Below are positions 1-12,325 of a stretch of 64,000 nucleotides of DNA, in pieces. A program made the translations under genes and the position numbers. A model generated the notes under the pieces. It was not told the origin of the DNA. It made no database searches and saw only the letters and a list, made by a program, of their open reading frames with translations. Where the stretch lies: contig NC_047097.1 in NCBI RefSeq assembly GCF_902459505.1, positions 12,299,749 through 12,363,748 on the forward strand. The letters run 5' to 3'. Position 1 is the stretch's first letter. Each line of letters starts with the position of its first letter. The stretch comes from Geotrypetes seraphini. Taxonomy: Eukaryota > Chordata > Amphibia > Gymnophiona > Dermophiidae.

Positions 1-232
1 ACCCAGGGAGTGGTAGAAAACTGGAATGCTCTTCCGGAGTCTATCATAGGGGAAAACACCCTCCAGGGATTCAAGACAAAGTTAAACAAGTTTCTGCTGA
101 ACTGGAACGTACTCAGGTAGGGCTAGTCTGTTAGGGCGCTGGTCTTTGACCAGAGGGCGGCCGCATGAGTGGACTGCTGGGCACGATGGACCACTAGTCT
201 GACCTAGCAATGGCAATTCTTATGTTCTTATG
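1..232 (+). mobile_element. CR1 LINE 3' end
   Basis: The segment reads as the last codons and 3' UTR of a CR1 element (Trp-Asn before a run ending in a TCAAGACAAAG-like stretch). It ends in the octamer-like direct repeat TTCTTATGTTCTTATG, typical of CR1 tails. It is truncated at the left by the window edge. Confidence 0.75.
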
Positions 233-3200
233 CCAATGAAATGATCTACAATCTGGTTCCAAGAGCATAAATTCCAGCAACAATGGGGCATTGTCCAACC
301 AAATACGGGTCAAGATAACTATATCACGAAGATGACCCAAAATAAGGGGATCCCCAAACCAAAATAAACGCAAGAGAAGGAGTTGTAGACCATGGAGTGA
401 TAAGTATAATACCTGGTATGAGGATGTAACTCCTGCAAGAGATCCACCAAAGACCATTTAGATAAAAAAGATTTTAAAAATCCCTCAGGCAACAACACCC
501 TCATATAAAGTGGTTGGGGCAGAGTTATCCAAGACAGGGCTTAAGGTTAAATTAAAAAGTCTTGCCCCAATAATAAGGAACCCTCGACATTATGTAAAAA
601 AAAGCTGCATAAGACTGTCAAAGAACATAAGAATAGCCTTACTGGGTCAGACCAATGGTCCATCAAGCCCAGTACCCATTCTCACGGTGGCCATTCCAGG
701 TCACTAGTACCTGGCCAAAACCCAAGGTGTAGCAATATTCCATGCTACCAATACAGGACAAGCAGTGGCTTCACTCATGTCTTTCTCAATAACAGACTAT
801 GGACTTTTCCTCCAAGAACTTGTCCAAACCTTTCTTAAAACCAGCTACGCTATCCGCTCTTACCACATCCTCTGGCAATGCGTTCCAGAGCTTAACTATT
901 CTCCAAGTGAAAAAAAAAATTTCCTCCTATTGGTTTTAAAAGTATTTCCGTGTTAACTTCGAGTGTCCCCTAGTCTTTGTAATTTTTGACGGAGCGAAAA
1001 ATCGATCCACTTGTACCCGTTCTACTCCACTCAGGATTTTGTAGACTTCAATCATATCTCCCTTCAGCCGTCTTTTCCAAGCTGAAGAGCCCTAACCATT
1101 TCAGTCTTTCCTCATACGAGAGGCATTCCATCCCCTTTACCATCTTGGTCGCTCTTCTTTGAACCTTTTCTAACACCACTATATCTTGCTTAAGATAAGG
1201 AGACCAGAATTGAACACAATACTCCAGATGAGGTCACACCATGGAGCAATACAGGGGCATTATGACATCCTTAGTCTTGTTAACCATCTCTTTTTTAATA
1301 ATTCCCAGCATCCTGTTTGCTTTTTTTGGCCGCCGACACACTTTGGGCGGAAGGTTTGGGCACTAACCTCCAAGGTGAACTCTAGCATCCGGTAACTGTG
1401 ATTCAGGTAATTCTTCCCAATGTGCATCACTTTGTATTTGTCCACATTAAATTTCATCTGCCATTTGGACGCCCGGTCTTCCAATTTCCTAAGGTCCGCC
1501 TGCAATTTTTCTCAATCTGCAAATTTAATCACCTTACTTGTCTTTCCAATTTTTAGATCATTTATAAATAAGTTAAATAGCACAGGTCTGAGTACAGACC
1601 TCTGCGGCACTCCACTGTTTACTCTCTTCCATTGAGAAAAATTACCATTTAACCCTACCCTCTCTTTTCTATCCGATAACCAATTCCTAATCCATAACTG
1701 AACTTTGCCACCTATCCTATGACACTTTAATTTTCTCAGGAGCCTCTTGTGAGGAACTTTATCAAAAGTTTTCTGAAAATCTAGATACACTATATCAACC
1801 GGCTCACCTTTATCCATATGTTTATTCACACCTTCAAATAAGTCAAGCAAATTTGTGAGACAAGATCTCCCTCGGCTGAACCCATTCTGACTTTGTCTCA
1901 TTAAATCATGTCCCTCATTAGGGAGGTATAAATTCACAAAAATAAATTTCTGCGCATCAAGAGTGACCTGAAGGAGGAGGTAACGGCCCTCTTTATCCCT
2001 GATCACTTTATGAACTTGCTAGGGAAAATCCTGGGCTAATGCAATTAATACCCCACGAGATTTTTTACCCGCTTGATTAGATGCAAAATAGACTAAAGGA
2101 TAAGGCTTATGATGACAGAGCTTTTCGTGCAATGGTAATAAATGGGTTTCCTGTACAAATACGAATTTAAGCCTCTCGCATTCATAGAAATACAAATCAA
2201 AGCAGCCATAGACCTACTCATATATAAAAATAAAATCAATTGGAACCCCCTCCTATAAAAACACAATCCCTAAAATAAAATAACAATGCAAGCAATGGCA
2301 TATAACAACCCACACACACACAAAAAAACATCCCACAGAATGATCACCCATTCCACCTCCATACCCCCCAACCCATCCCATCCCTGATACAAATACAAAA
2401 TCAAACCAGCAGTGTCTCAAATGATTCGAGATACTACCAGAAAAAAGAAGGAGCGTGGACAAAAAGAAAACCCTGCTACCTTCAACAAACCATCTCAAAA
2501 ATAAAAATATCAAAAAAGAAATAAATAAAATCACTCTAAAACCATACCAACAAATTTTATTCAAGGTATCAAAAGTGACCATAAAAAAACAACAACAGCA
2601 ATTCCATCATACAAAAGTCAAGTGGCAGTCTTCAAGGGTCCTGCAGACGAAGCTGATTGTTGGCGCCTTAGCCTACACTTCCCCTGGGTAACGCACTGCC
2701 ATTTGAGTTGAGGCTGCACATTCAGCACTGTAGGATGCGGAACCAGAGTTGATGAAGTAGAAGAATCCGCCGGAGATGAAAACTGCTAGGCCTCCTGAAG
2801 ATTACGGATCTGATACAATTTGCCATCCTTATAAAACACTAATGCAAAAGGATGGCACCAGTTATAGCAGATATTCTGCTCCCATAGATGTTGCATAAAA
2901 GGTCCAAGATCAGTTCTCCGGTGCAGAGTCATACTAGATACGTCCTGATATACCTCTACAGAATAGGAGTCCCAAGTGAAATCCTCCGCCTTACAAATGG
3001 TATGCAACACGCGTTCCTTTATCTTGTAGTTAGTAAAGTTGTAGTCACTATGTCCTTAAGTCTATTACTATTAACCGCCCCTAAGATGTGATGCGCTCTA
3101 TCAAGTTGAATAAAAGCTTCTTCCTGCAATAAGGTGCCACAATTTGTTGAACCACATGCTCACTGTTTTTGTAAGTTGGCGAATCCGGTAAGCCCCGAAA

Positions 3201-3650
3201 ACGGAGATTGGAGCGCTGGCTCCTGTTCTCCAAATCCTCCAATTTGTCTTGCAGAGACTGATAATTATTCCGCAGGTCTGTGAGGTGTTTGTCAGTAGCC
3301 ACAAAAATCTCTGCCTGAGAATCCAGTCGATGTTCCGTCTCCTCGACTCTAGCTCCCAACTCATGAATTTCCACCCGAAGATCAGCTCCCAGGGTAGTCA
3401 CCTCCGATCGCACAGCTTTCAAATCCTCACAGATTTCCTTCATCCAACTGTAGATAGGTCTCCAGGGATGTCAGCCTGGACCACCTCCGAAAGCTCAGAG
3501 TCTGCAGGAAGCACCACGCCCGGAAGCGGCAAAGAAATCCGCAGTACACTCGAGGCTTACATATTAGACCCCGACGAAGGCTGCAACTCAGGCACAAAAG
3601 CAAAAGTAGAAAGATCTACCTTCTGCACAAGCTGACTCATCAACAGGCAT
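233..3650 (-). mobile_element. L1-type LINE, ORF1 and 5' part of ORF2, split by a CR1
   Basis: On the minus strand 3443-2780 encodes an ORF1p: a coiled coil, then LEDLENRSQRSNLRFRGLP at the start of the RRM, then DVSSMTLHRRTDLGPF and ICYNWCHPFALVFY of the C-terminal domain, with frame breaks. 2150-1916 encodes the start of the ORF2 endonuclease (MNARGLKFVFVQETHLLP, then FVNLYLPNEG). 620-233 encodes the rest (LIIG followed by FNLTLSPVLDNSA, then LHPHTRYYTYHS and DNAPLLLEF). The two endonuclease halves are separated by a CR1 at 622-1915, so this is one L1 interrupted by a later insertion. Reverse transcriptase is absent, and the element is dead. Confidence 0.8.
622..1915 (-). mobile_element. 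CR1 LINE fragment (reverse transcriptase and 3' UTR) inserted in L1
   Basis: Minus-strand translation of 1915-1512 gives QNGFSRGRSCLTNLLDLFE, then DIVYLDFQKTFDKVPHKRLL and VPQRSVLRPVLFNLFINDL, the fingers and palm of a CR1-clade reverse transcriptase. 1505-1260 continues with KWQMKFNVDKYKVMHIG. The 3' UTR reads toward 622 and starts with the CATAAGAATAGCC segment common to reptile and amphibian CR1s. Several frame breaks show it is dead. Confidence 0.85.
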
Positions 3651-3739
3651 GGGAGCCGGGATGAATAATAGCTGAATAAAAGTCAGCACAATCATTTAAC
3701 AATGCATAGCAAAAAAAAAAAAAAAAGCTTAAATTTGCC

Positions 3740-5557
3740 AAAGGTAGCAGGAGCTAAATATTCAGGCAGCCAGCTTGTCTCGTGCTGAAGCCATGCCCCA
3801 AACTTGAGATGTTAATGTATACATTACTATGGAAACTTCCATGACCTTTGACCCTTATTTTAAGACATTGTTTGCTTGCGTTGAGAAACCAAATCAATTT
3901 TTTCAGGGGATCTGAAACATGCTCTAATAAGAGTTAATTAGAAAATGTTTCCAGAAATTTTTTTTTGTAAAAGTTGATTAAAAATACCCAATTTTTGACA
4001 TTTTTGAAAAAAAACACAAACTTTAAATTGAAATGATAAAGTAATGAGATTAGCTTATAGTGTCAACATGGAACCAGCTATTTTGGGGGCATTTTGGTGG
4101 CAGAGTTAGCACTTGGCTGTTAAGTGCCGATATTCAGCTCTTAACTGGCCAAGGTAAGTGCATAAATAGTACCTGATTGTAGAACCGCTTAGATAACCTT
4201 GATAGGCGGTATATAAAAAATCTAATAAACTTGACCACATAAAAGTCTGCCCTATTTATGCTGTTCGCCATAACTGGTTAAGAGCTAAATACTGCACTTA
4301 ACTGGCTATGTTTTTGCTGGCTCTGTATACCTGGAAATTCAATACCCAACATAACCTGGCACTGAGTTTCTGGGGTTAACACTGGCAGTGGTCAGCAAAA
4401 TGTTAATCGCCACCAGCTGAATATGAGCTCTAAATCTCAATATTTCCAGATGGTTGTTTTTCGGAGGCATTATTTAAAATGTCTGGTATCTAAAGCAAAC
4501 TATATGAACAGATAATCACTAGGGCCTCTGTTAATAGTGTATTACCAATTCATTTTACCATACTCATAAGTAAAATTACATTGGGATTCACTAAACTGTG
4601 GTACATAAATACAAAAGGTTTGGTATTTCCAGTAGTAATTTTTATTGGCATTGACTAGAACACAGTCACCCTCCAGAGTTTGCAGTGCATGATGGGACTT
4701 GACTACAATTTTTATAGAGGCATAAAGCTCTGTAGAGTACCCTTCCCCCCCCCCCCCGTACCAGAAGGCATAAAAAAGAAGGCAAAAGTTTGATGCACTG
4801 AAGAGATAACTGAAGACACATCTTCTCAGCTATGTGGAAAATGAAAAACTGATGGAACCGTGAGCCAATGTTGGACAGGAAGGCACTAGTACATGCATGG
4901 TATGGCCACTGCCTAAAGATTTAAAATGATAGTGCACTTGGTAGCATCTGTACCAGGTTCCATGGATGACGTCACCCACATGTGAATCATGCCTGCTTGT
5001 AGATCACCTTCCTTACCTGAATTCAACATGAAGTGGTTTACAATAATGTACATCAGTAATGGTACCTGCACCAGCAAATATCAACAAATATTCTTAAATC
5101 ACAATCTTCAAGTGAACACATATATGAGAAGATGCTCAGGTAAGCTCACGAGTGCACACCCTCCTATTTCAAGAAACATATACCGCATCGAAAAACAGAA
5201 ATCATTTCATTTGTCCCTGCAGGACAGGACAACACCAGACTCCGGAAAAAAAATCCTGCTGGTATGGCTGGAAATTTGAGAAAATAAGTATCAGAAAATA
5301 CTGAGACATACCACACAAATGGAAGATCTTAACTAATGGGCATCAACAAGATACAAACATGTGCGCGAGTCACCTTGTTTGATTTCCCAGTAAAGCAACT
5401 TCAGGCCTCACAATTGCATACATTTAAACTAGAACTCAAGAGCAGAAAGCCTTAATCCCGCAAAACATGGAAAAAACAGGACTGAAAAAACAGAGGTTTC
5501 TTTAGCAATGCTAGTAGAGGTACTAGAGAAATGTATTTTGTGTGTTGTGTACTGTAT
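3740..5557. other. EDC3 intron sequence without other identified content
   Basis: Apart from the interrupted palindrome at 4080-4445 and a poly-C run at 4746-4758, I see no gene, RNA or clear repeat here. The 5300-5557 part flanks EDC3 exon 3 and is AT-rich single-copy-looking sequence. Confidence 0.5.
4080..4445. repeat. Palindromic MITE-like repeat interrupted by a SINE tail
   Basis: Two arms face each other: GATATTCAGC with TTAACTGGC near 4131-4147, and TTAAGAGC through GCTGAATATGAG at 4277-4430. Between them 4168-4234 is a plus-strand SINE/L2-type tail ending in TATATAAAAAATCTAATAA. I read this as a SINE fragment inserted in an older inverted-repeat DNA element. The family is not named. 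Confidence 0.5.
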
Positions 5558-5563
5558 ACTCAC

Positions 5564-5877
5564 AGGAATTGTGTCTGCGCCGAAAGCCTTTTGACTGAAG
5601 CAAGGATTCCATCTGCCTGTCCACATAGCTCTTGGAACACTGCTGTGGCGAGCTGGTCACATCCTGGTTCCTTATGTCATTTTTTCTGGGGATATTCAGG
5701 GGAGCAGTGGTCGAGGTGATGGGCTTTTTCACCATTTTACCTGTACCATTCTGATTGATGCCCCCTGGGTACCCAGTGCCAGAAATACTAGAGTCTGTCT
5801 GTTGCACATCCACAGAGTTTCTGCTGCTCAAAAGGCCTGGAATCTCCAAGATTTTCAGTTCCATTATATCTCGTGCT
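5564..5877 (-). CDS. EDC3: EDC3 exon 3
   Basis: The exon is 314 nt, with acceptor GTTTAG and donor T|GTGAGT. It joins in phase to exon 2 and brings the coding total to 478 nt (159 codons plus one base). It encodes the end of the LSm domain (MELKILEIPG) and a linker with GINQNGTGKMVKKP, then SPQQCSKSYVDRQMESL and FRRRHNS, all recognisable from human EDC3. The linker leads to the FDF motif and YjeF-N domain, whose exons must lie beyond the left edge. The gene is therefore partial in this window but shows no defects. Confidence 0.95.
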
Positions 5878-6139
5878 CTAAACAAGGGACAATGTGGTAA
5901 GTAAAACAACAACACTGCACATTTCCCTTTGCTAGTAAATAGTTAGTAAACACATAACCCATTGGGCAAAAAAATGATGAACCAATATAAATGTTAGCTT
6001 AATTTAGGGCTGTATCATTCTGTTCAGTGTAGTAAACATTTAATTTGGATGTGATCAGAAATATCAAAGCTTGACAGAGATATCGAACACATATTATGTA
6101 CAGAGGTTTCAATTTTTTTTATTAGCTAGTTGTCCATAC

Positions 6140-7852
6140 TAGAGAGCTGCACGGGAACGGGGACGACAGGAATCCCGCGGGACCCGCAGGCATCCCGCGG
6201 GTTCCTCCTTCGGGTCACGGGGATCCCGTGGGGACGCCCCCTAGGGTCGCGGGAATCCCATGGGGACGCCCCCTAGGGTCGCGGGGATCCCGTGGGGACG
6301 CTCCCTAGGGTAGCGGGGTTCCTGCGGGGCTGGATGTACTAAGTCGCGCGGCTTTCCTCCCTACCTGCTCTGCTTGCAGCACAGAGCCGAACGGAAGTCT
6401 TCCCGACGTCAGCGCTGACGTCGGAGGAGAGTGAGGGCTTAAACAAAGCCCTCCCTCCCTCCGACGTCAGCGCTGACGTCAGGAAGACTTCCGTTCGGCT
6501 CTGTGCTGCAGGCAGGGTAGGTAAGGAGGAGTAGCCTCGCGGCTTGAGTGGCTACCAAGGGAGGGGGGCGGTCCGCCCCGCCCCGGGTGCAGCACAGCCG
6601 GCCGGGTCCCCTTACTTTTGTGGCGCTTCCCCGACCGATCGACAACAGCCCTGGTCCAACAAACCTCCCTGCCCTTAACCGCGAATCTAAATTACCTTCT
6701 TACAGCAGCTGTAAGAAGGAAATTTAGATTCGCGGTTAAGGGCAGGGAGGTTTGTCAGACCGGGGCTGTTGTTGGTCGGTCGGTCAGGGAAGCGCCACAA
6801 AAGTAAGGGGACCTGGCCGGCTGTGCTGCACCCGGGGCGGGAGAGAAGGAGGGGGGGAGAAGGACGCTGAAAGCACTGGGGAAGACAAAGGGGTGGAGAA
6901 GGACGCTGACAGGACATGGGGAAGACGGGGGGGAAAGAGAAAGCTGAAAGCACATGGGGAAGACAAAGGGGTGGAGAAGGATGCTGAAAGGACATGGGGA
7001 AGACGGGGGTGGGGGGGGTGGAGAAGGACGCTGAAAGACCATGGGGAAGAGGGGGGTGGAGAAGGACGCTGAAAGACCATGAAGAAGACGTGGGGTGGAG
7101 AAGGACGCTGTAAGGATATGGGGAAGACAGAGGGGGGAGAAGGACACTGAAAGGACATGGGGAAGACAGAGGGAGGAGAAGGACACTGAAAAGACATGGG
7201 GAAGACAGAGGGGGGAGAAGGACGCTGAAAGGAAATGGGGAAGAGAGAGTGGGGAGAAGACGCTGGCAGGGAAGACAGAGATGCCAGACTATGGGGGGAG
7301 CGGAGGGAAGAAGATGGGTGCCAGATCAATTTGGAAGGGAGGAGAAAGGGAGAGGCACAGTAACAGAGCAAATGGAAGATGCAGAAGGAAGAGAGACAGT
7401 GGATGGAAGGAACTGAATGAGAACACGAAGAAAGCAGAAACCAGGCAACAAAGGTAGAAAAAGAATTCTATTTCTTTCTTTTTTATTTTTTGCTTCAGGA
7501 GAAAGTAGTATATTAGTTGTGTTGATAAAAATTTATAAACAAAAGAGGCTCTGGTAGAAACCTGTTTACAAAGTATGCATTCTTCCCAATTAATATTTCC
7601 AAATTAATAAAGTCTTTTTGCTTATTTGTAAATGGGTTTCTACCAGAGCCTTTAAGTCAGTAGCATAATTAAATGAAATAACTATTTCTGAAGTTTATAG
7701 GGACGGGCGGGGACGGAGGGGATTCCTCACGGGGACGGGTGGGGACGGAGAAGATTCCTCGCGGGGACGGATGGATTCCTCACGGGGACGGGTGGGGACG
7801 GGTGAGACTTTGGCAGGGACGGGTGGGATTTCTGTCCCAGCGCAACTCTCTA
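6140..7852. mobile_element. Non-autonomous hAT element with perfect 8-bp target duplication
   Basis: The ends TAGAGAGCTGCACGGG and, inverted at the right, TAGAGAGTTGCGCTGGG are flanked by GTCCATAC at 6132-6139 and 7853-7860. An 8-bp duplication with TAGAG-type ends is diagnostic of hAT. Inside are GC-rich sub-terminal repeats, two nested palindromes (about 6380-6510 and 6600-6835), and a purine-rich minisatellite at 6850-7270. No transposase is encoded. The long reading frames within it come from the minisatellite and are not genes. Confidence 0.9.
6850..7270. repeat. Purine-rich minisatellite inside the hAT
   Basis: About ten degenerate copies of a 35-40-bp unit are present, built on GGAGAAGGACGCTGAAAGG followed by ACATGGGGAAGAC. 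Unit length and the G-run between units vary. The strand asymmetry makes both strands open for long stretches, which explains several proline- or glutamate-rich reading frames here. Confidence 0.85.
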
Positions 7853-7860
7853 GTCCATAC

Positions 7861-9130
7861 TATTTGCACCTGGTAGACAGTGAAGGCTAAGTAAGAAATA
7901 AATTTAAGAAAGCATGATATAAACACAAAGGATCCTTAGTTAATCTAAGTAAAGAGATAGGAGAAAGAGTGACCTAATGACACATTTCAGTTTATAGTTC
8001 CTTACTAGCCTAATTCAACATCAATCACTGGGGCTGCCAGAAGGAATCGCAAAATAGTTAATAGCAGAAACACTGACAACCCGATGGCAGTTTATTAATT
8101 CAATTAGTACAGCTTGCCAAATTAGCAGGTGGATCTGTCTAGCAGGATGAAACTATTGTAATAACTAGGAGACCTAAACACACAGGTGCTAACATAGCCA
8201 AGTCTGTCAGGTAATACAGAAAACCTTAGCTCACTAGCAGATTTCTATTCCATCTGTTCATTCACTATATCAAACAAGGTACAGCGATAAAGTGATAAAT
8301 TTAAAAAAGAGGGTGGGGACAATTTTGGGAGAGAGTAATCATGTTCTGGAAATGGTAATTGTGATGCATATATGGTTAAACTGCTTTTTTTTTTTAGCTG
8401 GGCAAGTCACTTAATACCCCCATTGCCCAGGTACATTAGATAGATTGTGAGCCCACAGGGACAGACAGGGGAAAATGCTTGAGTACCTGAATAAATTAAT
8501 GTAAAACCGTTCTGAACTCTCTTGGGAGAACAGTATATAAAACTGAACTAATTAATCAATCAGCTCAACTGTTCTGCACAAATGGGTATTGCCCATTCCT
8601 GCCAGCAGGTGAAGATAGAGAAAACTGATATCTGCCAGTTACATCACTGGTATAAATTGCAGTGCTCCCTGAAGCAATCTAGTATTTTTCTCTACCTTCA
8701 ACAGGTGGTAGGTGTGCTGACAGTGTTCCACGTCCATGGTCTAGCTTCCCATTCTGCTGGCAGCAAATGCACAGCATGGTTCAACCTAACGGCAGCTCCC
8801 AGAATTCTGGTCTCCACACCACATGGTTGAGCATGGTGGGAAACAATTTTGGGAGAATGTAAGCAGGTCATGGAAAATGGGAATTTTAATGCATCTGCAT
8901 TTAAAACCACTTACTCTTATTCCTAATTCTCTCCTTCCTATTAATTTCTATTCTCCTCCCTTCATTGAAAGATGGGAGAAAACATGGCAGCTCTCTCATG
9001 TACCCCATCTTCCTATCAAATTGTCTCCCATCCCCCTCCTCATTTCTTTAACTTTTTCATTCTTATTCTGTGCTTTCACCAACTCTCTACTGCTCTCTTT
9101 TAGCCCCCCTCTTCCCCAATCTCCCTTTCC
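7861..9130. other. EDC3 intron, mostly unidentified, with one SINE fragment
   Basis: The 8395-8560 part is a tRNA-SINE 3' half on the plus strand: GGGCAAGTCACTTAAT, AGATTGTGAGCCCACAGGGA and a TATATAAAACTGAACTAA tail. I recognise nothing else in this stretch. Confidence 0.5.
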
Positions 9131-9137
9131 CTGCATA

Positions 9138-9819
9138 TGAGATCTGTTCAAAAAATTCCAGGACCGATTTTATTTAAAAAATTATTAAGCAATCTTACAA
9201 CTTATTCCATTGGGTCCCCTTCAAAGTACTTCCCTTCCCTATGTATACAATTTTCCCAACATTATTTCCACTTCTGGAAACAATCCTTTAAATGCATCTT
9301 CAAGAATCGCCAAAAGTTGCTGTGTTGAATTTTGCTTTATGTCTTCAATGGTGTTTAATTGCTTTTCTTTCAATGTGGATTTAAGTTCAGGAAACTAGAA
9401 GAAGTCAGCAGGGGCCAAGTCAGGAGAGTAAGATGGCTGGAGAAAAATTGTCATCGTGTTTTTGTGCAAAATTCATGAATTTTGATGCATTCAAAACACC
9501 TTCCATGACTCATGACATGTTCCCCCATAAGCCACTTTCAACATTTCATAAGTTTCTGTAGTGGTATTTCCCAATTTAAAACAGAACTTCAAGCTGTAGC
9601 ACTATTCACTGAGTTCATACATGATGAAAAATAGCCAATCACGAAAAAACACTTTCACAGAAACTGTTGTAGCTCGGAAATAAAAACAGATATCAACAAA
9701 CGAAAAAAAGGAGGTTACTCATGATGTTTCAAGCTATTCAACACCACCTAGCACGTCTCAAACGAACTTCCCATTGGCGCGCAATTCAAACTGTCCTGGA
9801 ACTTTTTGAACAGACTTCG
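9138..9819 (-). mobile_element. Decayed mariner-like element
   Basis: The ends are imperfect inverted repeats (TGAGATCTGTTCAAAAAATT and CGAAGTCTGTTCAAAAAGTT, both continuing CCAGGAC) flanked by TA. On the minus strand near 9440-9396 the sequence reads QPSYSPDLAPADF, the catalytic SPDLAP motif of mariner transposases. The rest of the transposase is deleted or frameshifted, so the copy is an internally deleted fossil. Confidence 0.85.
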
Positions 9820-9821
9820 TA

Positions 9822-10860
9822 TATTCCTCCTGAGTAGGAGCATGTCCTTCATTAACCAACTACCATATACAGTCTGTGCCAGCACAACAAGCACTTTCAA
9901 AATTCAGCTTATTTCAGAAAGCAGGAATAAGGCTAAAGAATAAACACTTATGTAGACAGATGACAGGGCTATGCTGCATCAGAGAAACCTTCAATGCATT
10001 CCCACCTACTTTAGGATTGTTTAAATCTGTGACAAAAGTAATTTCCCAATTTTCTCATTTCTTCCCTTTATATTTTCCTCTATTCAAAATTTCCAGGAAA
10101 TTTATATCTGTATTCACTAGTAATAGTACCATTCAGGTCAAGTCTTGATGGAATCAAGCTAGCAGCTAAGTCTGCTTGGCAAGCTGCAAATAAAAAGAAC
10201 TAGCAAAAACACAAATGCTCACTCAACTGGGTCTGCCTGACAGAATATACATGGATTTTCAGAATGTCAGCTACTTAAGAGTACAGAGATTTGTGGTTTA
10301 GCAAGGCAAGTTCAAGTGATGGGCATATGAGATCTTCAATTTGTTCCATCCCAAGATGGGAAAGCACCAAAATAGACAACAACAACAAAAGAACTTCCTG
10401 AATAGGGAGATAACTGAGCAGACTTGATAAGGTATATTGTGTTTATTTACTATTACATTATTTGTCAAATCATTTTAACAGGACCCCTTTGTTAGATCAG
10501 AGGTGGATAACGCCAAGCTCTCAAGAGATATAAACATGCCTTATTTTTAGGACAAACCTTTACATCGGACTCGGACCACATGTAGGCAAATATATCTGCA
10601 CCTCTTGAGGACTACAGCTGTTTTACTAGAGAAGTGCTAGACTTGCCAAACCTGTCCTGGAAATCCTACAAATTAGTTAAGTTTTCAAGACATCCACAAA
10701 GAATATGCTGGAGAAAAATGTGAATATGCTGTGGGTCTCCAATATATGCAGATTTACCTCATATATATTCAATGTGGATATTCTGAAAATGTGACTGGCT
10801 GTGGGATCCCCAACACATGCCTGAAAAGCCCTGTGCTAGACATTTGAAGATAAGTTACAT
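9822..10860. other. EDC3 intron 2, nothing clear
   Basis: The segment 10490-10850 vaguely resembles the palindromic hAT MITEs seen elsewhere in the window (CCTGTCCTGGAAATCC-like and GATATTCTGAAAA-like stretches), but it is too diverged to call. No gene is seen. Confidence 0.4.
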
Positions 10861-10868
10861 CCACTAAC

Positions 10869-11036
10869 CTGAAAGTGACTTCTGGTACGAGGCACTTAAC
10901 TCCATTATGGAATGGCTGTGTCAAAGAGATGGTCTGGTTAAGATGATCCACAGAAGAAACTCTCCCTTGATAGACTCCCAGTGTCTCTCCACAATTAATG
11001 GACACAATACTCCCAATCCATTCAGTAGCCATATTT
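10869..11036 (-). CDS. EDC3: EDC3 exon 2, with start codon (LSm domain)
   Basis: An acceptor ending CTGTCAG opens the exon at 11036 and the start codon is at 11032-11030. It codes for 54 residues plus two bases, beginning MATEWIGSIVSINCGETLG and ending with EVTF before a donor AG|GTTAGT. This is the N-terminal LSm domain of Enhancer of mRNA-decapping protein 3, nearly identical to the human start MATDWLGSIVSINCGDSLG as I recall it. EDC3 is a P-body scaffold that activates DCP2 decapping through its LSm domain and binds DDX6. The ATG was chosen because it matches the family start; an in-frame upstream ATG belongs to intron sequence. Confidence 0.95.
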
Positions 11037-11487
11037 CTGACAGGCAATTATCCAGCCAAGTAAGTATCAACCTGCACAAAAAAATGACATGAAAGAAATA
11101 ACTGCGCTACAGAACTGTATTCTGGTAGTAAGATAATTGGGGATAATAAAAAAAAAGAGAGCAATCAAGAAAAATTTTCAAGCAAATAACCTTAACTGAA
11201 TATTATAGCACAACTAGTTATATCCAATTCTTGTGGCGCACCAAACAAGATGTTCAGCTGTTATTTTAAATTCATCTTTAAAAGTTGGCGGTCAAATCTT
11301 GGCTCTTTCAACAAAGCATATAGCACCCGATATGAATGGTTTTAGCTAATTTGAATGATTTCCCTGAAATTAATATAGTTATCTTATGTTTTACTATTTT
11401 ATCAATTTAGCATTTAAAACCACCTTGTCATGTAACGTCAGTTAAAGCAGTATAGTTAATAAGTCGATAATAAACAAACATCAAGTA

Positions 11488-11945
11488 CCGTATTTTTTGC
11501 TCCTGACCATAAGACCCACCCTAGATTTAGAGGAAAAAAAAAAAAAACATTCTGAACCAAATTCTCCCTGCCAGGCTCTGTACCCAACTCCATACTCCTT
11601 GTTAGGCTCTGTACCCTGTTCCCCTCTGGTGGTCTAGTGGTAGGCTGGGATAGGGCACAGGGCGGTTAGGGACAGGGTACAGGGCAGGCAAGCCTAGTGA
11701 CAGGCAGGCCCCATATCCCCACGTACCCTAAATCATCCCCCCATGCCTCCCACATAGTGGTGTAGAGGGCATGCGACAGTGCAGTGGGCGGGGTGTTTTA
11801 AAAAGATGCAGCGGCGGCGGGAGGAGTGTTTTTAAATGGTACGGGGGGGGTAATTTTTTTTGTACCTTCGCTACATAAGATGCACCGAGATTTCCATCCA
11901 CTTTTGGGTGGGAAAAAAGTGCATCTTATGGAGCAAAAAATACAG
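11488..11945. mobile_element. Short TA-flanked DNA transposon (MITE)
   Basis: The terminal inverted repeats begin CCGTATTTTTTGCTCC and CTGTATTTTTTGCTCC, each followed by a CATAAGA segment, and are flanked by TA on both sides. The interior is a short GC-richer segment with no reading frame of note. The TA target fits the Tc1/mariner superfamily; the exact family is not certain. Confidence 0.7.
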
Positions 11946-12117
11946 TATACTGCTCATGATTCCAGTTTTATCTATCTTTTTTTCTTTTTTATCAAAACTA
12001 AGGGTAATTTAGTGGGTGATGCTCATAACTATTGTTTATATATTTATTTATTTCCAGACTCTATTTTTAGGTTAAGATAATGTTGAATCTGGGCACCCTC
12101 CTAAGCCTAATCCAAAA

Positions 12118-12325
12118 CATAAGGAAAGGAAAGTGACTTGATAAACCACCTTTCTACAATCAAAGTGATTTACTTATTATATGCAGGTATTTATTTTGTA
12201 CCTGGGGAATGGAAGGTTAAGTGACTTCCTCAGTTGCAAGGAGCTGCAGTGGGAACTGAACCCAGTTCCCCAGGTTTTCAGGCTGCTGCACTAACCACTA
12301 GGCTACTCCTCCACTCCTGTGTACC
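12118..12325 (-). mobile_element. tRNA-derived SINE
   Basis: Read on the minus strand, an A box (TAGCCTAGTGGTTAGTGC, 12306-12289) and a B box (GGTTCAGTTCCC, 12262-12251) form a tRNA-like head. The body (AAGTCACTTAACC, then CCAGGTACAAAATAAATACC) follows, down to a degenerate tail. Related copies lie at 29528-29685 and 30190-30400. Confidence 0.85.

Noticed and set aside
6755-7457. Frames of 106-195 aa in the hAT interior
   Set aside because: They are generated by the 35-40-bp minisatellite and show the same repeat on both strands.
10869-11047. Upstream in-frame ATG five codons before the EDC3 start
   Set aside because: It lies in the intron before the splice acceptor at 11037-11038, so it is not in the mature mRNA.
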